Assembly: GCA_905214875.1 (NCBI GenBank)
Contig: CAJMNR010000075.1
Location: 1-8,194 of the forward strand
Direction of reading: 5' to 3'
Length of the DNA stretch: 8,194 nucleotides
DNA from: an uncultured bacterium
GTDB taxonomy: Bacteria; Bacillota; Clostridia; Lachnospirales; Lachnospiraceae
The notes beneath the pieces are model-generated. The model searched no databases. It had not been told where the DNA came from and saw only the letters and a list, made by a program, of their open reading frames with translations. Below, one piece after another: positions 5,092-8,194 of the stretch. The translations under genes and the position numbers were made by a program. Positions within the stretch are counted from its first letter, which is position 1. Each line of letters begins with the position of its first letter.

Positions 5092-5685
5092 ATGAGAAAA
5101 ATCATATTTGCAACAGGGAATGCAGGCAAGATGAAAGAGATACGTATGATTTTAAGCGATTTAGGTTATGAAATCTGTTCGCTAAAAGATATGCATATTG
5201 ACGTTAATATTGAAGAAAATGGATCTACCTTTGAAGAAAATGCAATTATTAAGGCAAAGACCATCAGCGAGATGACGGGAGAAATTGTATTAGCAGATGA
5301 TTCAGGCCTTGAGGTGGATTATATGGACAAGGCTCCTGGAATTTATTCCGCTAGATTTTTAGGAGAAGATACCTCCTATGATGTGAAGAATAGATATATT
5401 ATTGATAAGTTAAAGAATGCTACAGGAGAAGAGCGCAGTGCCAGATTTGTTTGTGCCATTGCCGCGGTTTTCCCAGATGGAAGAGTAGAAACAACAAGAG
5501 GAACAATTGAAGGCTATATTGGTCATGAACAAAAGGGTGAAAATGGATTCGGTTATGATCCCATTTTTTATGTGCCAGAGTACGACTGTATGAGTGCGGA
5601 ATTATCACCTGAGATTAAGAATAAAATCAGTCATCGTGGGACAGCCTTAGAAGCTATGAAGAAGATTATTGAAGCATACGAATAA
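5092..5685 (+). CDS. rdgB: XTP/dITP pyrophosphatase (RdgB/HAM1 family)
   Basis: A 197-residue enzyme of the usual family length. It hydrolyses XTP, ITP and dITP to the monophosphate and pyrophosphate, keeping deaminated purines out of DNA and RNA. Family motifs are all present: FATGNAGKMKE at the N-terminus (Thr8, Asn10, Lys13 for substrate binding), ENGSTFEENAIIKA (42-55), the catalytic LADDSGLEVD (67-76, Asp69/Asp70), APGIYSARFLGE (81-92), GFGYDPIF (152-159) and SHR-x-x-AL (180-186) for base recognition. A very strong AGGAGGAG (5077-5084) lies 7 bases before ATG. It is second in the operon. The metallophosphoesterase follows after only 17 bases, and the same rdgB-yfcE adjacency is common in Firmicutes (ysnA-ysnB of B. 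subtilis). Confidence 0.95.
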   Translation: MRKIIFATGNAGKMKEIRMILSDLGYEICSLKDMHIDVNIEENGSTFEENAIIKAKTISEMTGEIVLADDSGLEVDYMDKAPGIYSARFLGEDTSYDVKNRYIIDKLKNATGEERSARFVCAIAAVFPDGRVETTRGTIEGYIGHEQKGENGFGYDPIFYVPEYDCMSAELSPEIKNKISHRGTALEAMKKIIEAYE

Positions 5686-5702
5686 GGAAAGGTGCAAATA
5701 AT

Positions 5703-6185
5703 TTGAAGATATTAATAGTGAGCGATTCTCATGGGCGCACCACTAATTTCAGCAAAGTGATGGATCTGGTCGGTCCAATTGATATGTTATTTCATTTGGG
5801 GGATTTAGAAGGTTCTGAAGATGATATTGAGATTTTAGCAGGGTGTGAAACATATATGGTGAGTGGGAATAATGATTTCTTCTCACCTCTTGATCGAGAA
5901 AAAGTCGTAAGGGTTGGAGACTATCGCATATTTATGACGCATGGCCATAGATATGGGGTGGGCTCTACGTTAGAGAGACTTATTAAGGCAGGAAAGAGTC
6001 AGGGATGTAATATTATTTTATATGGACATACTCATATTCCACATATAGAGTGTTATGGAGATGTGTATGTGGTCAATCCGGGAAGTATCTCTCTTCCAAG
6101 ACAGGAAGGACGTAAACCAACGTATGTGATTATGGAGATTGATCGATTTGGTGAAGTGCATTTTACACTGAATTTTTTACAATAA
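5703..6185 (+). CDS. YfcE/MJ0936-family metallophosphoesterase
   Basis: A 160-residue calcineurin-like phosphoesterase. It shows the metal-binding signature in order: SDSHG (Asp8, His10), HLGDLEG (Asp34), SGNND (Asn56-Asn57), THGH (His80) and YGHTH (His109, His111). Members hydrolyse phosphodiesters or small phosphate substrates in vitro. The physiological substrate of the YfcE/YsnB branch is not settled, so none is claimed. The start is TTG at 5703-5705. The first codons (MKILIVSDSHG) align exactly with the family N-terminus, and GGAAAGGTG (5686-5694) lies 8 bases upstream. No in-frame ATG would preserve Asp8. It ends with tandem TAA codons and is third in the operon after rdgB. Confidence 0.92.
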   Translation: MKILIVSDSHGRTTNFSKVMDLVGPIDMLFHLGDLEGSEDDIEILAGCETYMVSGNNDFFSPLDREKVVRVGDYRIFMTHGHRYGVGSTLERLIKAGKSQGCNIILYGHTHIPHIECYGDVYVVNPGSISLPRQEGRKPTYVIMEIDRFGEVHFTLNFLQ

Positions 6186-6204
6186 TAAATGCCTCTATTA
6201 TAGA
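6176..6204 (+). promoter_or_regulatory. Possible promoter of the glycosyltransferase gene
   Basis: TTTACA (6176-6181; five of six matches to TTGACA) with a 17-base spacer and TATAGA (6199-6204; four of six matches) overlap the end of the phosphoesterase gene. A small hairpin (CCTCTA 6192-6197 with TAGAGG 6201-6206) overlaps the -10. The hairpin has no T-run, so the gene might instead be read through from the operon. Confidence 0.3.
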
Positions 6205-6233
6205 GGTATACATATGAAAAGGGAAAATGTAAT

Positions 6234-7808
6234 ATGGATAAATATGATAAAATAGAAGGACTACTTGAGCAGATTAAAAACGAACTAAAGATATATGGAA
6301 ATTATTGTTCGGATAATTTACAGATAGCAGCGATTAAAATTAATCAACTGTTAGAAGAGGAAACACAAGAGGTTAGGGAAATAATTGCAGATGAGCTAAT
6401 AACTTATATAAATAAGGAACAGGTGTATCCATCGTTATTCTTATACTCATTGGTGGTTAGAATTACATCTAAGATTATATACTTTGAACAATTTATAGAA
6501 TATGTGATTGCGTGCAGTGACATAAAAATGTATACAAAATATTTTCTATTCCTTCAGTTTAGAAGAATTATGTTCTTAAGAAGGGAAATGGAACAGGTGT
6601 CTTCGAAAGTTCTTAATTGGAAGCTATTTAATCAGGTGTGTGAGTTATTTGAAGAAGAGCTAAACCTTGATATAAATGAGATTCCTTTGGAAGAAAGAGA
6701 TCCCAATAGAATTGTTGTTGTAACAAGTCAGATTATAGGAGAGGAGCATGGTCCGACAAAAACCACATTAGAACGATGTAAAGTATTAATGGAAGTACAG
6801 CATAAAGAAGTATTATTAGTGAATACATGTGATGTATTTACTAAAGTAGGAATGATTCCATATATGGGCACTTGTGCCGCTAATTATAGAAAAGATTTGA
6901 TAGATGCAAATGTTGTTGAATGGAAAGGAACAAAAATTCCTTATTTTCAATGTAATGTAGGTGGTATGTCAGTTGAGGAAATGAGGGTTATTATTTCATA
7001 TATTTTAAACTACAGACCATCAAGGATTGTTGCAATAGGTGGTGGAAATCTTCTGGCATATTTTATGAATCAGATTGTTCCAACAGTGACAATTGGAATA
7101 TATCCATCAGATATTGATGTCGTTGGCACTAGGTATCAGACTCAATCAGGAGAGTTGAGAGCAGAGCAGAAGGAAATTCTGGACCTTGTGGGAATACCTT
7201 ATGACCATGTGATTCGAAGCCAATTCACTTCTGATTTTAAGAAACAAAAAGGGAAAATTTCAAGAGCACAGCTAGGAATTCCTGAAGATAAATTTGTTAT
7301 GACGGCTGTTGGTGGCCGATTAGACGGTGAGATGGATGATGATTTCTTTAAAATGTTAGAACAAGTATTGGATGAAGACAGTTTGTTTGTATGTTGTGGA
7401 AGGTTTTCAAGAGTAGATGAAGTATGTAAAAAATATCCTGGATTAGATGGGAAATTTAAATCGTTAGGATTCCAAGACGATATGCTTGCTGTACTAGAGA
7501 ATATCGATTTATTTGTTAATCCGGAGCGTAAAGGTGGAGGAATCTCGGCAGTAGAGGCACTTTTTAAGGGTGTACCTGTCGTTACCTTAAATTACGGTGA
7601 TATAGCAAGTAATGTAGGTGCGGAATTCTGTGTTGAGACATATGATGAAATGATTGAAACAATCAGACGCTATAGACAAGATAAAGAGTTTTATAATTGG
7701 AAAGCGAATATTGGTAGAGAGTTAGCTGCAAAACTTTTAGATACTAGCTTTCATTTGGAAAGGCTACTAGATCATCTTGAACGAAGAGAAAGCATAAAAG
7801 AAAATTGA
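6234..7808 (+). CDS. GT-B-fold glycosyltransferase-like protein with helical N-terminal region
   Basis: A 524-residue cytoplasmic protein with no signal peptide or clear membrane helix. Residues 1-150 are predicted helical (many Leu/Ile/Glu/Lys heptad-like stretches) and match no family I recognise. Residues 155-345 look like the first Rossmann half: RIVVVTSQIIGEEHGPTKTTLERC (start about 159) and ILNYRPSRIVAIGGGN (257-272). Residues 350-515 are the donor-binding half. They include VMTAVGGRLDGEMDD (355-369), FVCCGRF (385-391), LGFQDDMLAVLENIDLFVNPERKGGGISAVEALFKGVPVV (411-450) and a C-terminal helix. The NPERKGGG...EAL...G.PVV segment is the GT4/GT41-like nucleotide-sugar loop. It probably transfers a sugar, but donor, acceptor and family number are unknown. 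The helix-plus-GT-B layout recalls HMW1C/O-GlcNAc-type protein glycosyltransferases, which is only a comparison. The start ATG has a modest AAAAGGGA about 10 bases upstream. It follows the operon by 48 bases. Confidence 0.8.
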   Translation: MDKYDKIEGLLEQIKNELKIYGNYCSDNLQIAAIKINQLLEEETQEVREIIADELITYINKEQVYPSLFLYSLVVRITSKIIYFEQFIEYVIACSDIKMYTKYFLFLQFRRIMFLRREMEQVSSKVLNWKLFNQVCELFEEELNLDINEIPLEERDPNRIVVVTSQIIGEEHGPTKTTLERCKVLMEVQHKEVLLVNTCDVFTKVGMIPYMGTCAANYRKDLIDANVVEWKGTKIPYFQCNVGGMSVEEMRVIISYILNYRPSRIVAIGGGNLLAYFMNQIVPTVTIGIYPSDIDVVGTRYQTQSGELRAEQKEILDLVGIPYDHVIRSQFTSDFKKQKGKISRAQLGIPEDKFVMTAVGGRLDGEMDDDFFKMLEQVLDEDSLFVCCGRFSRVDEVCKKYPGLDGKFKSLGFQDDMLAVLENIDLFVNPERKGGGISAVEALFKGVPVVTLNYGDIASNVGAEFCVETYDEMIETIRRYRQDKEFYNWKANIGRELAAKLLDTSFHLERLLDHLERRESIKEN

Positions 7809-7845
7809 GAGCAATTATATAGTTTTTCAGTTAGATAAAAAAGCA

Positions 7846-7887
7846 CCCTAAATTTAAACAATTTGATTTTTTAGTTTAAATTTAGGG
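7846..7887. terminator. Terminator-like inverted repeat after the glycosyltransferase gene
   Basis: A perfect 14-bp stem, CCCTAAATTTAAAC (7846-7859) with GTTTAAATTTAGGG (7874-7887), encloses a 14-base loop. On the plus strand the tail is GATTATTTAA, a weak T-tract. On the minus strand it reads TGCTTTTTTATC, a much better one. It lies 37 bases after the stop codon and probably ends the glycosyltransferase transcript, perhaps bidirectionally. Confidence 0.65.
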
Positions 7888-8048
7888 GATTATTTAATAA
7901 GATTCTGTATGTATTGTTTTGAGGAAAACGGTATATAATAATAGAGAAAAGTACCGATTTTACAGGGATTTGTCGAATGTTGAATTGTTCGAGTTGTGCC
8001 TATTTTTTAAACAAAATAAAAAAAGTTGAAAAAAGTTTAAAAAAGTTG
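7888..8048 (+). other. Non-coding A+T-rich region upstream of the tRNA promoter
   Basis: The 331-base gap between the glycosyltransferase stop and tRNA-Pro holds no gene. Besides the listed repeat and promoter, this part shows a TATAAT (7934-7939) without a good -35. It also has a weak bulged hairpin (AAAACGGTA 7925-7933 with TACCG(A)TTTT 7952-7961). TCGAA...TTCGA forms a small dyad (7973-7992). Confidence 0.6.
8003..8044 (+). promoter_or_regulatory. Phased A-tracts / UP-element upstream of the tRNA promoter
   Basis: A-runs at 8018-8024, 8029-8034 and 8039-8044 have centres about 10 bases apart, and each is followed by GTT. A T6 run at 8003-8008 and A4 at 8013-8016 extend the pattern. They occupy about -66 to -40 relative to the expected start near 8084. 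That is where the alpha C-terminal domain of RNA polymerase binds UP elements. The helical phasing also predicts intrinsic curvature. Confidence 0.65.
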
Positions 8049-8077
8049 TTGACATTCTCTTTTTCTTGTACTATAAT
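8049..8077 (+). promoter_or_regulatory. Perfect-consensus sigma-A promoter for the right tRNA cluster
   Basis: TTGACA (8049-8054), a 17-base spacer and TATAAT (8072-8077) match the consensus fully. Such strength is typical of stable-RNA operons. The leader (about 8084-8139) is GC-richer and has three similar ACGAA(A)G units starting near 8099, 8108 and 8119. It runs directly into tRNA-Pro. Confidence 0.92.
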
Positions 8078-8139
8078 AATTCTTGTGCCGCGGGGAACAC
8101 GAAAGAAACGAAAGCGACACGAAGTGATAAAAAGAATAT

Positions 8140-8194
8140 CGGGGTGTGGCTCAGCTTGGCTAGAGCGCTTGATTTGGGATCAAGAGGTCGCAGG
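8140..8194 (+). tRNA. tRNA-Pro(UGG), 5' part
   Basis: The acceptor strand CGGGGTG (8140-8146) is followed by TG, the D arm (GCTCAGCTTGGCTAGAGC) and the anticodon stem CTTGA/TCAAG. The loop TTTGGGA places anticodon TGG at 8175-8177 (proline). The sequence then enters the variable region (AGGTCG) and the start of the T arm, where the window ends. It is the first tRNA behind the strong promoter at 8049-8077. Confidence 0.94.

Noticed and set aside
5420..5608. 62-codon open frame on the minus strand
   Set aside because: It lies antisense inside rdgB, whose motifs run through this stretch.
7912..7939. Second promoter upstream of the tRNA operon around TATAAT 7934-7939
   Set aside because: No acceptable -35 element was found at 16-18 bases. 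The TTGTTT present gives a spacer of only 14.

Overview
The window looks like chromosomal DNA of a low-GC Firmicute. The Lachnospiraceae / Clostridium phytofermentans-like clostridia are my best guess. This is inference from the A+T-rich codon use, strong AGGAGG-type ribosome binding sites, tRNAs without an encoded CCA, and the run of a THUMP methyltransferase, an RdgB-type nucleotide-cleansing enzyme and a YfcE-type phosphoesterase. I did not identify the species.

Layout. The left edge (1-166) is the end of a tRNA cluster: the 3' part of tRNA-Leu(UAA), then a complete tRNA-Arg(ACG), closed by an intrinsic terminator. Next come a minus-strand PAP2-family membrane phosphatase gene (307-990) and, divergent from it, a small HAAS/DUF1700 membrane protein gene (1200-1649). 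A structured gap with three stem-loops (1655-1833) separates that gene from a convergent HD-GYP cyclic-di-GMP phosphodiesterase gene on the minus strand (1843-2931). Divergent from the HD-GYP gene is a 71-residue Asn/Ser/Gln-rich protein built on six SQNN repeats (3107-3322), with its own terminator. A single-domain rhodanese follows (3470-3784).

The housekeeping block is 3920-6185: THUMP-domain RNA guanine methyltransferase, XTP/dITP pyrophosphatase (rdgB) and YfcE/MJ0936-type metallophosphoesterase. The gaps are 26 and 17 nt, so this is probably one operon. A GT-B-fold glycosyltransferase-like protein with an unrecognised helical N-terminal region follows at 6234-7808. The last 386 bases are non-coding apart from the start of tRNA-Pro(UGG). 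They hold a long inverted repeat, three helically phased A-tracts and a perfect-consensus sigma-A promoter (TTGACA-17-TATAAT) that drives the next tRNA cluster.

How the genes relate. The 3920-6185 operon groups RNA modification and nucleotide-pool hygiene. The other genes look like independent single transcription units: membrane lipid phosphatase, HAAS membrane protein, c-di-GMP turnover, low-complexity protein, rhodanese and glycosyltransferase. I see no phage, transposase, integrase, CRISPR or toxin-antitoxin genes. The least explained items are the SQNN-repeat protein, the 64-nt imperfect stem-loop at 1720-1783, and the helical N-terminal region of the glycosyltransferase.
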